From contig CAMHTW010000005.1 of NCBI GenBank assembly GCA_946188165.1, positions 1 through 64,000 on the forward strand: a DNA stretch of 64,000 bases, in the 5' to 3' direction. This stretch comes from an uncultured Prevotella sp. (GTDB taxonomy: Bacteria > Bacteroidota > Bacteroidia > Bacteroidales > Bacteroidaceae). Of the stretch, positions 29,251-38,758 are shown piece after piece (positions within the stretch are counted from its first letter, which is position 1; every line of letters begins with the position of its first letter). The notes beneath the pieces are model-generated. The model was not told the origin of the DNA, searched no databases, and saw only the letters and a program-made list of their open reading frames with translations. The position numbers were made by a program, and so were the translations under genes.

Positions 29251-29338
29251 GGAAAGTGACGTTGATACGAGTGAAAGGTGACGATGATACAGGGGGAAAG
29301 TGACTCGCTTACAGGGAGTAAGTGACGTTTGGGCAGGG
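29251..29338. repeat. Four 22-bp degenerate tandem units
   Basis: Units start at 29251, 29273, 29295 and 29317, each of the form (g)gaaAGTGAC...AcAGGG. Further GC-rich words (GCAGCG, GGCGTGTCT) follow to about 29440. No gene is seen in 29167-29600. Confidence 0.7.
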
Positions 29339-29600
29339 AGAGAGTCAATCTCTTGCGCGAAAGCAGCGAGCGTGTCTTTAATCAGCAGCGGGCGCTGCTG
29401 ATATCGGCGGCGGGCGTGTCTAAAGTCGGCAGCGTTCGCTGCGTACCAGTTTTTATGTGAGAGTTACTTTCAACATGGCGAACTCATGGCTTTGGAGATA
29501 GGGCTCGCCTAGAGAGGTCTATGAGAAGTCCATGAGAGGTCCATAAGCAAGGTTTGAGGAATTATTTCGTAATTTACACGCTAAATTAATAAAAAATGTG

Positions 29601-29608
29601 TATCTTTG
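29601..29608 (+). promoter_or_regulatory. Minus-7 promoter box (TATCTTTG) of the GH67 gene
   Basis: The box ends 22 nt before ATG 29631. Confidence 0.6.
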
Positions 29609-29630
29609 CGCCATAGAACTTATAAACGTT

Positions 29631-31526
29631 ATGAAGAAACTGATATTATCATTGTTTGTTGCCTGCCTCGCACTGACAGCCAGTGCTGAGGACGGACACC
29701 AGTTATGGCTGCGTTTTCAGCCTGTGAACAAAGCCAAGGTTACCACACCCAAGCAGACGCCCGTCATCAATACGGCTCAGAAGGAGTTGGAGACATACTA
29801 TCAAGGCGGGAGTGTTACCTTGAAGTTGGATACCTCGCTGCCTGACGGTGACGGTTTCAGCATTGAAATCAAAGGGGGCAATACCACTATTACGGCTTAT
29901 CAGGAAAGTGGTTTGCTATATGGGGCATACACCCTGTTGCGCCAACAAGCCATAAACCCTGTGGCCAACTATAAAGTCCATAGCGACCCTGCCTTTGCCC
30001 TGCGCCTGTTGAACCATTGGGACAACCCAGATGGCAGTATTGAACGAGGCTATGCCGGCAAGAGCATCTTCGAGTGGTTTAACCTGGACGAGCAACTGAT
30101 TAAGGAATATGCCCGTGCCAATGCGTCGATAGGCATCAACGGCTCTGTGCTGAACAATGTGAATGCTTCGCCTAAGATGCTGACGACGGAATACCTGAAA
30201 GAGGTAAAGAAGATTGCCGACATCCTGCGTCCATATAATATCAAGGTGTACCTGAGTATCAACTTCGCCTCGCCAATGGCGCTTAAAGAGACAAAGACTG
30301 CCGACCCGCTGGACAAGAGCGTCGTGAAATGGTGGCAGAAGAAAGCCAAGGAAATCTATAAGCTCATTCCTGACTTTGGCGGATTCCTGGTCAAAGCCAA
30401 CAGCGAGGGACAGCCTGGTCCTGGCGACTATCATCGTACACATGCTGAGGGTGCCAACATGCTGGCTGACGCTTTGAAGCCCTACAAGGGTATCGTTATG
30501 TGGCGCTGCTTTGTATATGGTGCCAACCATAAGGGCGAGGATCGTGTGAAGCAGGCCGTATCGGAATTCAAGCCCCTCGACGGACAGTTCCGCGACAATG
30601 TCATTCTGCAAACCAAGAACGGTCCGCTCGACTTCCAGCCTCGCGAGCCATACAGCCCTATCTTCGACCAAATCAAGCAGACGCCTAACATGGTGGAACT
30701 GCAAATCACACAAGAGTATTTAGGACAGAGCCGCCATCTGGTATATCTCGCTCCGATGTGGCAGGAATTCTTCTCGTTTGTAAATCCCTCATCCCTAAAA
30801 GGTATCGCTGGTGTAGCAAACATTGGATTGGACCGTAACTGGTGCGGACACCATTTCTCGCAGGCCAACTGGTATGCCTTCGGTCGTCTGGCGTGGAACC
30901 CGCATCTGCTATCGTTAGACATCGCCAAAGAGTGGCTGGCACAGACCTTCAGCACCGATAAGACATTCATCAACGACATGGCTACCTGGATGGAAACCAG
31001 CCGCGAAGCCTGCGTCAACTACATGATGCCGCTGGGTCTGCACCACATCTTCAAGTTCGACCACCACTACGGTCCAGAACCCGACGGCTTCAAGGCCTCG
31101 TATCCGCTGGAGTGGTGCCCCGTCTATTACCACAAAGCCGATAAGAACGGCGTAGGCTTCGACCGCTCGAGCAAGGGCACCGATGCCGTCAGCCAGTACC
31201 GGGGACACCTCGCACGCACCTATAACAATATAGAGACCTGCCCCGAGGAACTGTTGCTGTGGTTCCATCATGTGCCTTGGGACTATAAGATGAAGGATGG
31301 CTCCACGTTGTGGGAGTCGTTGCAGTATCACTATAACAACGGCGTCATTTGGACGGAGTCGTTGCAGAACGACTGGCACAACAAGATGCGCCACTACATC
31401 GACGAGCAGCGTTGGCGTGAAGTTGACGAGCGCCTACAGCACCAGGTAGAGAACGCCCGCGAATGGCGCGACGTCTGCCTGAAGTACTTCGGAAGTTTTG
31501 CTGAAAAGAGTACAACGACCAAATAA
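29631..31526 (+). CDS. GH67 alpha-glucuronidase
   Basis: 631 aa from ATG 29631, with signal peptide MKKLILSLFVACLALTASAE. GH67 motifs are clear: LLNHWDNPDGSIERGYAGKS, the acid Glu in KANSEGQPGPGDYHRTH (about residue 259), the Asp in LQTKNGPLDFQPREP, the base Glu in VELQITQEYLGQ, then a helical C-terminal domain (MPLGLHHIF, HYGPEPDG). GH67 enzymes remove (4-O-methyl-)glucuronic acid from the non-reducing end of short glucurono-xylooligosaccharides, typically in the periplasm. It faces the PUL operon, 29 nt from the end of the GH2 gene, and has its own promoter. Confidence 0.95.
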   Translation: MKKLILSLFVACLALTASAEDGHQLWLRFQPVNKAKVTTPKQTPVINTAQKELETYYQGGSVTLKLDTSLPDGDGFSIEIKGGNTTITAYQESGLLYGAYTLLRQQAINPVANYKVHSDPAFALRLLNHWDNPDGSIERGYAGKSIFEWFNLDEQLIKEYARANASIGINGSVLNNVNASPKMLTTEYLKEVKKIADILRPYNIKVYLSINFASPMALKETKTADPLDKSVVKWWQKKAKEIYKLIPDFGGFLVKANSEGQPGPGDYHRTHAEGANMLADALKPYKGIVMWRCFVYGANHKGEDRVKQAVSEFKPLDGQFRDNVILQTKNGPLDFQPREPYSPIFDQIKQTPNMVELQITQEYLGQSRHLVYLAPMWQEFFSFVNPSSLKGIAGVANIGLDRNWCGHHFSQANWYAFGRLAWNPHLLSLDIAKEWLAQTFSTDKTFINDMATWMETSREACVNYMMPLGLHHIFKFDHHYGPEPDGFKASYPLEWCPVYYHKADKNGVGFDRSSKGTDAVSQYRGHLARTYNNIETCPEELLLWFHHVPWDYKMKDGSTLWESLQYHYNNGVIWTESLQNDWHNKMRHYIDEQRWREVDERLQHQVENAREWRDVCLKYFGSFAEKSTTTK

Positions 31527-31555
31527 GACGTATGATACTTTCTGACAAGAGATAA

Positions 31556-34162
31556 TTATTGGATACCAAAGTCTGCCTGCTGAGCCTCTACCTCTTGTAG
31601 CAGCTTGGCTTTTTCTTCGTCAGAAAGGGTGGATGATGGCTGATGCCCAATGGATGATGTATGATGACGGACAGCTGTCTCACTAACGTTGTAACACATG
31701 GGCAGGTCGTAGGGAATGCTTTCTATCTCCAATTCAGCAGGTGTGGGAGCATGAGTACCAGGGAACTGCACCTCAGCCTTAATCTTGATTTTACCTGCCT
31801 GACGGGTGCTACGAACGAGTATAGGCGCACTACCCCACTCTACGGCACGGGGATTGGCATTGATGCTGGCATCACCAATGATTTCGCCTTCACCCTCGAC
31901 AGTAAAGCGAATCTGGTCTTTCGCTAAACGACGGACGTGGCCCAAATCATCTGTCACCTCACAGACGACGACAACGAAGTCAGATCCGTCAGCCACGAGT
32001 TGCTTGCCCATCTCATCAACATAAAGACGGAGCTTGGTGCTACGACGTGAAGGCATCTTTTCTTCCTTGCACACGACCTTGCCATCAATAATACCTTCGG
32101 CCACCATCTTAACACTTTGCCACGACTTCTGCGTATAGCTATGATTACGAGCTTCGAAAAAATCCCAGGCATCCCTGAAGACCACAAGCCCCTTCTCTAC
32201 CGGTTGCACCCAACAATGCTCGCCATCGTACATGGTCAGGCGAACACTGTCGCAATTCGAGAAGATGGTAATGTCCTTCTCTGAGAACTGCGTCATCTCA
32301 TGGGCAATCGCTACGATAGCTTGTTCAGTAGGTTGCTGTAGCACAGCAGCAAACATATCAAAGGCTGTCTTTTTCTGGCGGAAGGCATCATAAATGCCAC
32401 CCCAATAGGGGTCAGGATGATAACCTCGCTGGTGGTCGAAGGGGTGCCACTGACAGCCACCTATGAACTGACCTGTTGTATGGAAGAGCTCTTGCGTAGA
32501 ACGATAGAGGCTCATAGCCTGCGTCAGCATGGGACGCTCGCCCCACGAACGCGAGGCACGATTCAAGTTGTTGTGGGCATACCAGTCGTCAACCAGTTCG
32601 CCAAACTCGCGTGTGAAAATGCACTGCTGGGGTGAACCATTGACCGCTGACCATTGACCATTGCGTATTTTGAAGTCGTCACCTGGCCACCCATAGACGA
32701 CATCGTAATGTTCAGCCACACCAGCACTATGTACATCAGCAGCAGCTACAGGACGATAAGGGTAAGGATATTCGTCTTTTGTTATTTGTAGTGCCTGCAA
32801 GGCAAACTCCTCAGGATAACGCGTCTCGTTCAAGATGGGTTCCCACATCAGCACGCAAGGATGATTGCGGTCGCGACGAATGATGTTACGCGTGTTCTCG
32901 TGAACCTTCTCATCCCAACCTTTGTCTTTGTTCCAATACTGCCAACCTGGTGTTGCCACAATGATAAACAAGCCTAATTCGTCGCAGGCATCCATGAACG
33001 AAGGGTCTTGTGGATAGTGAGCCGTACGGATAATGGTAAAGCCTGCATCACGCAGTCGTTTGGCATCACGCCACTGCTGACTATTGGGCAAGGCATTGCC
33101 TACGTAGGCGAAGTCCTGATGACGATTGGCACCCACCAACTGGTGGTAACGCTTGCCATTGAGCCAAAAGCCTTCCTTGCCCTTGAACTCGAAGGAACGG
33201 ATGCCAATGCGAGTGACACCACCGTCAAGCGACGACTTACCATCCTTGATGCGGGTGGTAATATGATATAGATAAGGTGTTTCTGGACTCCATAGTTTAG
33301 GGCTCTTGACTATAAAACGCTGGGTAATGGTGCGTGCTTCGCCAGGCTGGAGCTTCAGTTTGGTTTGTTGCGACTGAATCGCAACACACTCTGAAAGGGT
33401 GTTTTCAACGGTAATGGTGCGAGGGCGAGTGTCGCTGTTGCGCACTTCCGTATTGACATAGACCTCAGCGCTTTTTTCGCTGATGTTGGCATAATGTACG
33501 AAGATGCCACCACCAGCAACTTTGTTTTCTTCAAGGGCATCCGTGATGGCCACCTTGTTTTTGGCAATAAGCCATACGTCGCGATAGATGCCGCCATGAT
33601 AGGCAAAGTCGAGCTGCGCCTGTTTTTTGCCTGGGGGGTAGGTCTTGTCGTCGCTGTTATCGGCTTTGATAGCGACGACCATGTCGTCGCCCACAGTTGT
33701 AGGCAGGGTGATGGTAATAGGTAGATAGCCACCCTCGTGCTCTTTTACCTTCTGACCATTCATGTAGATGGTCTGTTTACCCATAATGGCCTCGAAATGC
33801 AGGGTAACGTCGCGTCCTGCACACTCCTTGGGCAACTTAAAATGTTTACGATACCATGCAACACCTTGATAATTGCGACAACCACTGGCCTCAGCAGGCA
33901 TCAGTTGGACAGTATGAGGCGTCGACACCACTTCCCACGACTTATCATTATAATCTTTGACCTCAGCACCTGCCACATCGCCCAAATGGAAGCGCCATCC
34001 TGCATTGAAGTTCCATACCAAGCGACCACTATTCTCCAATGGGAATAGGCCTGCAACGGAAGTGTGCGCTTGTAAAGGTAAAAGGGTAAAAAGGTAAAAA
34101 GGTAAAAAAAATAATACCGCCCTATATACCAACTTATTATTCATTATTATTGTTCTCTTCAT
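31556..34162 (-). CDS. GH2 family glycoside hydrolase (beta-galactosidase/glucuronidase type)
   Basis: 868 aa. A jelly-roll domain (WNFNAGWRFHLGD, YRKHFKLP, YHGGIYRDVWL), an immunoglobulin-like domain, then the barrel with the acid/base Glu in MWEPILNETRYPEEF and the nucleophile region FTREFGELVDDW, and C-terminal beta domains (FEAR..., VCEVTDDLGHVRRL). The sugar specificity cannot be read. The signal peptide core (LFFLPFYLFTLLPLQA) is encoded by a TTTTTACC tandem repeat. Two loops also contain repeat-coded stretches: NGQWSAVNGSPQQ (32637-32663) and HHTSSIGHQPSSTLSD (31630-31669). It is the last gene of the PUL operon, 16 nt after the esterase gene. Confidence 0.9.
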   Translation of the reverse strand: MKRTIIMNNKLVYRAVLFFLPFYLFTLLPLQAHTSVAGLFPLENSGRLVWNFNAGWRFHLGDVAGAEVKDYNDKSWEVVSTPHTVQLMPAEASGCRNYQGVAWYRKHFKLPKECAGRDVTLHFEAIMGKQTIYMNGQKVKEHEGGYLPITITLPTTVGDDMVVAIKADNSDDKTYPPGKKQAQLDFAYHGGIYRDVWLIAKNKVAITDALEENKVAGGGIFVHYANISEKSAEVYVNTEVRNSDTRPRTITVENTLSECVAIQSQQTKLKLQPGEARTITQRFIVKSPKLWSPETPYLYHITTRIKDGKSSLDGGVTRIGIRSFEFKGKEGFWLNGKRYHQLVGANRHQDFAYVGNALPNSQQWRDAKRLRDAGFTIIRTAHYPQDPSFMDACDELGLFIIVATPGWQYWNKDKGWDEKVHENTRNIIRRDRNHPCVLMWEPILNETRYPEEFALQALQITKDEYPYPYRPVAAADVHSAGVAEHYDVVYGWPGDDFKIRNGQWSAVNGSPQQCIFTREFGELVDDWYAHNNLNRASRSWGERPMLTQAMSLYRSTQELFHTTGQFIGGCQWHPFDHQRGYHPDPYWGGIYDAFRQKKTAFDMFAAVLQQPTEQAIVAIAHEMTQFSEKDITIFSNCDSVRLTMYDGEHCWVQPVEKGLVVFRDAWDFFEARNHSYTQKSWQSVKMVAEGIIDGKVVCKEEKMPSRRSTKLRLYVDEMGKQLVADGSDFVVVVCEVTDDLGHVRRLAKDQIRFTVEGEGEIIGDASINANPRAVEWGSAPILVRSTRQAGKIKIKAEVQFPGTHAPTPAELEIESIPYDLPMCYNVSETAVRHHTSSIGHQPSSTLSDEEKAKLLQEVEAQQADFGIQ
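31630..31669. repeat. GGATGATGG-type repeat inside the GH2 C-terminus
   Basis: GGATGATGGCTGATGCCCA and GGATGATGTATGATGACGG words. They encode HHTSSIGHQPSST near the end of the protein and share the GATGGCTGATG word (on one strand or the other) with 61794-61826. Confidence 0.5.
32637..32663. repeat. CCATTGACCGCTGACCATTG repeat inside the GH2 barrel region
   Basis: CCATTGACC, GCTGACC and CCATTGACC words encode NGQWSAVNGS. They resemble other low-complexity intergenic words of the window. Confidence 0.45.
34073..34110. repeat. GGTAAAAA tandem repeat encoding a signal-peptide core
   Basis: Four to five GGTAAAA(A) units. Read on the minus strand as TTTTTACC they give FFLPFYLFTLLP, the hydrophobic region of the GH2 signal peptide. 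Confidence 0.7.
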
Positions 34163-34178
34163 TTACTTTCTTACCTTT

Positions 34179-35603
34179 TCATTTTTCCCAGTTGTCTGTC
34201 CTGAAAGAAGAAACAGGCAATCCATCGTGCATCAGGTCGCCTACCGCCCAATCCTTAAAGGCATAACGGACGGCATAAGGCTGCTTGACATCGTCGCAAA
34301 CGACATAGACACGATTGCGATTGACCCATACCTTCGTGGCAGGATGAAACACGCGATCAGAGCCTGCAACCTCAAAGTTTTTCGACGTTGTTCCATGCTC
34401 GAAATAGACCCACTCCTTCGAGCGGTCGAAACTGACGACAGCCGTATCGTTCTGGAAGGTTACCTCCTTATATTTGGCAAAGTCGGGCAGATTCTTGACG
34501 CCATAGGTATTGCTGAGTGCCAAGAGTGCCAAGCGCTCGCCTGCCAAGTATTTCTTACGAGGATGGATGCAGTCCTTGAGACCTGAATCCATCAGTACAG
34601 CCATGCGACAGTTGGGAACCATCGATTCCACCTTCTCCTGTTGTTCACGCAGCAAGGCACTATTATAGAGCGCCCAATCTGTCTCGTCGTATGCAAAGGG
34701 AGCTATCTGACAGTAGTAGAAGGGGAAATCGCCCTGGTGCCACTCCTCGCGCCACCCCTGAATCATACGGGCAAACAAGGGCGCATAGAAGTCATAGCGT
34801 GGCACATTGTCTTCGCCTTGATACCAGATGGCACCACGAATACCATAATGTACTCCATCGTAGATAAGTGGCTTGAGTTGTCCGTTATAGAGCGCTGTAG
34901 GACAACGCTGCTCCAGTTTCTTGACATCTGCTTCCGTTATCGTCTGCTGTACCTTGGGGAAGGCTCTCAACCAGTCAGCCTTCATCCATGCCTCACAGGC
35001 AGAACCGCCATAGGCCGTACATATCAGCCCCACAGGCACTCCCAGCATCTTCCGCAGTGCCTTACCAAAGTAATAGGCTGTGGCAGAGAACTCGCGAACG
35101 CTGCCCAAATTCGCAGGCTGCCATGAACCTGCAAGGTCTTGCTGGGGCTCTAAGGATGCGAATCGCTTGCCATAGAACAATCGCAGTCCGTCATCGTTAC
35201 AGGAGAACAGTTCATCAGCAGCCACCTCTACTGGCTGTGCCTTATAACCCTTCATGGGCATCTCCATGTTCGACTGTCCGCTGCATATCCACACCTCGCC
35301 AATCATTATGTTATTCAAAATAACAGGGTCGCCATCCTTGAAGGTGACAGAATAAGGTCCGCCTGCTTGGGGCGTTTTCACCGTCACGTCAAAGCGTCCA
35401 TCCTTACGGGCTGTCACTCTGTAAGACTTCTTATCCCATGAGGTCGTTACCTGGACCTTTTTGCCTGGCTCCGTCCATCCCCAAAGGTTACACTCTGCCT
35501 GTTGTTGCAGCACCATATTATCGCTGAAGAACTGAGGCAACCTGACCTTAGCACTGGCAGTGATGCCCATCAGCGCAACGATGACACAAATAAGTTTTCT
35601 CAT
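34179..35603 (-). CDS. SASA-type carbohydrate esterase (sialate O-acetylesterase/acetylxylan esterase-like)
   Basis: 474 aa with signal peptide MRKLICVIVALMGITASA. The SGNH features are present: the nucleophile Ser in GEVWICSGQSNMEMPM, ATAYYFGKAL, AYGGSACEAWM, IRGAIWYQGEDN, and the catalytic His in DCIHPRKK. An N-terminal beta domain (LPQFFSDNMVLQQQAECNLWGW) is typical of this family. It removes O-acetyl groups from plant glycans (xylan or pectin) or sialic acid; the PUL setting favours plant glycans. It starts 1 nt after the GH106-like gene, so translation is coupled. Confidence 0.88.
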   Translation of the reverse strand: MRKLICVIVALMGITASAKVRLPQFFSDNMVLQQQAECNLWGWTEPGKKVQVTTSWDKKSYRVTARKDGRFDVTVKTPQAGGPYSVTFKDGDPVILNNIMIGEVWICSGQSNMEMPMKGYKAQPVEVAADELFSCNDDGLRLFYGKRFASLEPQQDLAGSWQPANLGSVREFSATAYYFGKALRKMLGVPVGLICTAYGGSACEAWMKADWLRAFPKVQQTITEADVKKLEQRCPTALYNGQLKPLIYDGVHYGIRGAIWYQGEDNVPRYDFYAPLFARMIQGWREEWHQGDFPFYYCQIAPFAYDETDWALYNSALLREQQEKVESMVPNCRMAVLMDSGLKDCIHPRKKYLAGERLALLALSNTYGVKNLPDFAKYKEVTFQNDTAVVSFDRSKEWVYFEHGTTSKNFEVAGSDRVFHPATKVWVNRNRVYVVCDDVKQPYAVRYAFKDWAVGDLMHDGLPVSSFRTDNWEK

Positions 35604-35604
35604 A

Positions 35605-38600
35605 TTATTGTTCTATTTTAAGTATTGGCGCTTCTATCAGGCCTGCAGGCAACAAACCATCGCCTGTAGTGCGATATTTGGCGTTGGTCCAGATGCCATT
35701 GTAAGGTGCCTTGCCTTTATCAGCTCCACGCAGGGCATTGTGCCACGTGTTTACCACTTCGATTTCTATCGTGTTCTTACCTTTCTTCAAGGCGCCTGTT
35801 ATCTCCACCTCGTAGGGTGCTGTCCAGGCAATACCACAATCCTTACCATTAATCCATACGTGGACGATATCCTTCACATTGGGGAACGAAAGCCATACAC
35901 GACCCATGGGTACCTCCTTCTTCTTCAGTTTCCACATTGCCGAATAACGAGCATGACCACTGAAGTAGCGAATCTTCTCATTCTCATGCTTGCTCCAGTC
36001 GAAGAACTGCTGGACATCCATCGTCAAACCAGACTCACGGAAGGAGACGGTCCAAGGCTTCTTCATGAATCCCTCTGGGTGAATCGTTGTTTCTCTCTGA
36101 GCGAAACGGCTTTTCTCTACCTGAGAAACGGCGTTTTGCCCAAAGCAGACAAACAGCGAGCCATAAGGTGGTAACGTGATGGTGTCGTCATACGCTGTCC
36201 ACTGGTCCTTAACAGGATTGTATATCAGTGCCGATTCTTTCTTCTGACGGAAGATAGGTGTAAATGTCTGCTCCTTGTCCGTCTGGTTCGAGAGGAAATA
36301 GATGTCGAAGTCGTCGCCAGTACGATGGGTAAAGGCGATACCTTCTGGCAGGACGGCATCAGGGGCTATCGTGTTGAAAACGGTTCCTGTATAGGGCTTC
36401 TCTATAACCTCTACGCCTTGGCTACGCAACTGATCTATACGCTGTATGGCTGTTGAGTAAGGCAATTCCGGATCGTCAGGAACCACCAATACCTTATAAT
36501 TTCCAAACTGAGTCAGCAGGGCATCCTTGTTCATTGAGTCGTAGTGATAGCCATGCAGGGGATTAATCCAGTCCTTCATGTCGATGATGCCAGCAGAGTG
36601 ATTGACACCAACGGGCGATTCAACCATAGGCTGTCCGACGTTAGCCAAACGCTTCTGTTCTGAGGCCACACGCTCAGTTCCAAACAGGCCTGGCAGCCAT
36701 TTTACCAATTTATCAGGCGTCAAGGCTCGACGTGGCAGATCCTCGCCAGTGTACACAGCGATGTCCACAACGGGCTTACCTTTTTGCAAAAGTGTCTGAC
36801 AACGTGTGATATAGTCGACGAAACCCTTTGCCTCAGGGAACCACGTCTGGTCGCGCTGGAAGAAAAGGCCGATACCATCAAGCGTCATGCCAGGTTTCTT
36901 GTCGAGCCAAGGGTTGTGGGTGTTCACGTGGAAGAAGAGACGATTCATGCCCAAGGCAAAGTTACGGTCCAGAAGAGGCTTGATACTGGCGGGTGTCTCG
37001 TCCCATACGCCACGAACCTCTGTGAATCCCTCAGCCTGTACGATGTTCTTGCCATATACGTGAGCAGCACTAATGGCATCCAGCATGTCGTTAGGCTTGT
37101 CGTGGGTGGGGGAGTTCAACCAGAATTCTCCCATCGGTATGTCGACATACTTATAATGTCCCATTCCATCGGAAGTCATCGTGGGTGCTACGCTCTCTGC
37201 CGACACCTGTATGCCACAATCTCTGGCACACTGGCTGACAGTACGGAAGAATACCTCGTTTTTCAGTTCCTCGATGGTCTGGCGAACATCCCTCAGCACT
37301 TGTTCACTCTTGTCAAGGCTTCTCATGGGAATACCTGCCATTATAGGCAACCAAGGCAGGAGGTCATAGCCCCTGCGCCTCTGGAACTCTGCTGGGAAGT
37401 TCTTGGTCCAGTTCTGTGAGCCACACTCCCACGAGTCTACATGCAGATATTTCACCACATTGGCATGAGGACGCTTCAGGAATTGGCCAAACCAGTTATT
37501 GACCTGCTTGGCCACTGCTGCTTCTGAGAACTTGTCACATTCCAAGCCCTTACCTCCGCCTGCTGTAGCGTTGGTCTGGCCTGTTGACGTATAACCCATA
37601 CGCAGAATACGATAGGTACCACCAATCAGGTCGATATTCACCATATCACCCTTCATCGTGCTTTGCACCATGTCTGGGACGTAGGCACAATTCGGCTTGC
37701 TCAAGTCTTCAGCTGGGGTGCTGGGAGCGCAGCGCCAGACATAGCCAGCCTTGCCTTCCCAATTGTCAAGAGCAGGCAAAGTGCAGATTCGCAGGTCTTT
37801 CATTCGGAACACAGGCTTCCACTTGGCAGCATCAAGGTCTTCTGCACCAGGCTCAGAACCTTCTGGCGTCCACTCGAAACGGAAAATCTTGGCTTTTGTC
37901 GGTGGGAAACTGAAAGTGGTATTGAAACCTGTATTCTGCCAACCCTGACGTGGTGGTGTCAGCTGCTTCAACGTTTTGAAGGTAACCCCATCGTCTGAAG
38001 CCTTTATAAGCAGTCGCTGACACTGGATATTGGTGCCAGATGGCTCTATCTCAACATTGAACACCAACGTTGGCTCCTTGAATTCGTACTGGAACCAACA
38101 GGGACTGTCTGCACAATAAACCCCTTTGTCGTTAATCGTTATGCCAGACGAAAGAGTTGTTGCGTTCCCATCTTTTATAGAGTATGACTCTTTAATATCT
38201 GCATACCTGAATCCGAATTTCTCCACATTCAGGTCACCTACAGAAATAGCATAAACGGCAATATCCTCATAATAGTCACCGTAGTGCTTGGGCTTGGGCA
38301 TCAGGAACTCGTGATGACCTCCACGGACGATGGTATCACAGAAGACTATCTTCTTCATCGACTCTTCTGGCGTAATCCAAGGACCGCCTGCCAAGGCAAA
38401 GCCGTCGCAAACGTGAATGCCCATCTCCAACCCAAGAGAGTCTGCTTGTGCCAGCGCTATATCAACCATCTTCCAGAAATTCGGTGTCAAGGCATCAGCC
38501 TGTCCCTTGAAGTCCGGTTGTTCTTTTGACCCACGAATGGGCATCAGATAACAACCGCCAAGTCCCACATCTTTCATGGCTTTAAGGTCTGCCTTGATAC

Positions 38601-38718
38601 CTTCCTCAGATACGGCACCATACATCCAATACCAGAACGTCCAAGGCTTAGTGGTGTCAGCCAAACTGACACTCATCGAAAAACAAGCAATAAGTAATGA
38701 ACAATAAAGTCTCTTCAT
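35605..38718 (-). CDS. GH106-like glycoside hydrolase (alpha-L-rhamnosidase-like)
   Basis: 1037 aa from ATG 38718 (signal peptide MKRLYCSLLIACFSMSVSLA; ATG 38730 and 38733 are alternatives). The barrel begins PWTFWYWMYGAVSEEGIKADL and continues with GLEMGIHVCDGFALAGGPW and YLHVDSWECGSQNWT, then VSAESVAPTM, VQAEGFTEVRGVWDE and a C-terminal carbohydrate-binding-like domain (RVWLSFPNVKDIVHVWINGKDCGIAWTAPYEVEI). This is the layout of GH106-related proteins, which include rhamnosidases of pectin PULs. An insertion of about 20 residues (AVSQVEKSRFAQRETT) at the domain boundary is encoded by palindromic GAGAAACGGCGTTT-type DNA. The substrate is uncertain. Confidence 0.85.
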   Translation of the reverse strand: MKRLYCSLLIACFSMSVSLADTTKPWTFWYWMYGAVSEEGIKADLKAMKDVGLGGCYLMPIRGSKEQPDFKGQADALTPNFWKMVDIALAQADSLGLEMGIHVCDGFALAGGPWITPEESMKKIVFCDTIVRGGHHEFLMPKPKHYGDYYEDIAVYAISVGDLNVEKFGFRYADIKESYSIKDGNATTLSSGITINDKGVYCADSPCWFQYEFKEPTLVFNVEIEPSGTNIQCQRLLIKASDDGVTFKTLKQLTPPRQGWQNTGFNTTFSFPPTKAKIFRFEWTPEGSEPGAEDLDAAKWKPVFRMKDLRICTLPALDNWEGKAGYVWRCAPSTPAEDLSKPNCAYVPDMVQSTMKGDMVNIDLIGGTYRILRMGYTSTGQTNATAGGGKGLECDKFSEAAVAKQVNNWFGQFLKRPHANVVKYLHVDSWECGSQNWTKNFPAEFQRRRGYDLLPWLPIMAGIPMRSLDKSEQVLRDVRQTIEELKNEVFFRTVSQCARDCGIQVSAESVAPTMTSDGMGHYKYVDIPMGEFWLNSPTHDKPNDMLDAISAAHVYGKNIVQAEGFTEVRGVWDETPASIKPLLDRNFALGMNRLFFHVNTHNPWLDKKPGMTLDGIGLFFQRDQTWFPEAKGFVDYITRCQTLLQKGKPVVDIAVYTGEDLPRRALTPDKLVKWLPGLFGTERVASEQKRLANVGQPMVESPVGVNHSAGIIDMKDWINPLHGYHYDSMNKDALLTQFGNYKVLVVPDDPELPYSTAIQRIDQLRSQGVEVIEKPYTGTVFNTIAPDAVLPEGIAFTHRTGDDFDIYFLSNQTDKEQTFTPIFRQKKESALIYNPVKDQWTAYDDTITLPPYGSLFVCFGQNAVSQVEKSRFAQRETTIHPEGFMKKPWTVSFRESGLTMDVQQFFDWSKHENEKIRYFSGHARYSAMWKLKKKEVPMGRVWLSFPNVKDIVHVWINGKDCGIAWTAPYEVEITGALKKGKNTIEIEVVNTWHNALRGADKGKAPYNGIWTNAKYRTTGDGLLPAGLIEAPILKIEQ
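36083..36140. repeat. Palindromic CGTTTCTC/GAGAAACG insertion in the GH106-like gene
   Basis: TCGTTGTTTCTCTCTGAGCG, GAAACGGCTTTTCTCTACC and TGAGAAACGGCGTTTTGCCC words form overlapping inverted repeats. They are in frame with the gene and share AAACG(C)CGTTT and GAGAAA words with 26720-26800. Confidence 0.5.
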
Positions 38719-38758
38719 AACATTTGTCATCATATAATATAATTTGTTATATTTATCA

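Noticed and set aside
29251-29338. CRISPR array
   Set aside because: The 22-bp units are contiguous with no spacers, degenerate, and there are no cas genes.
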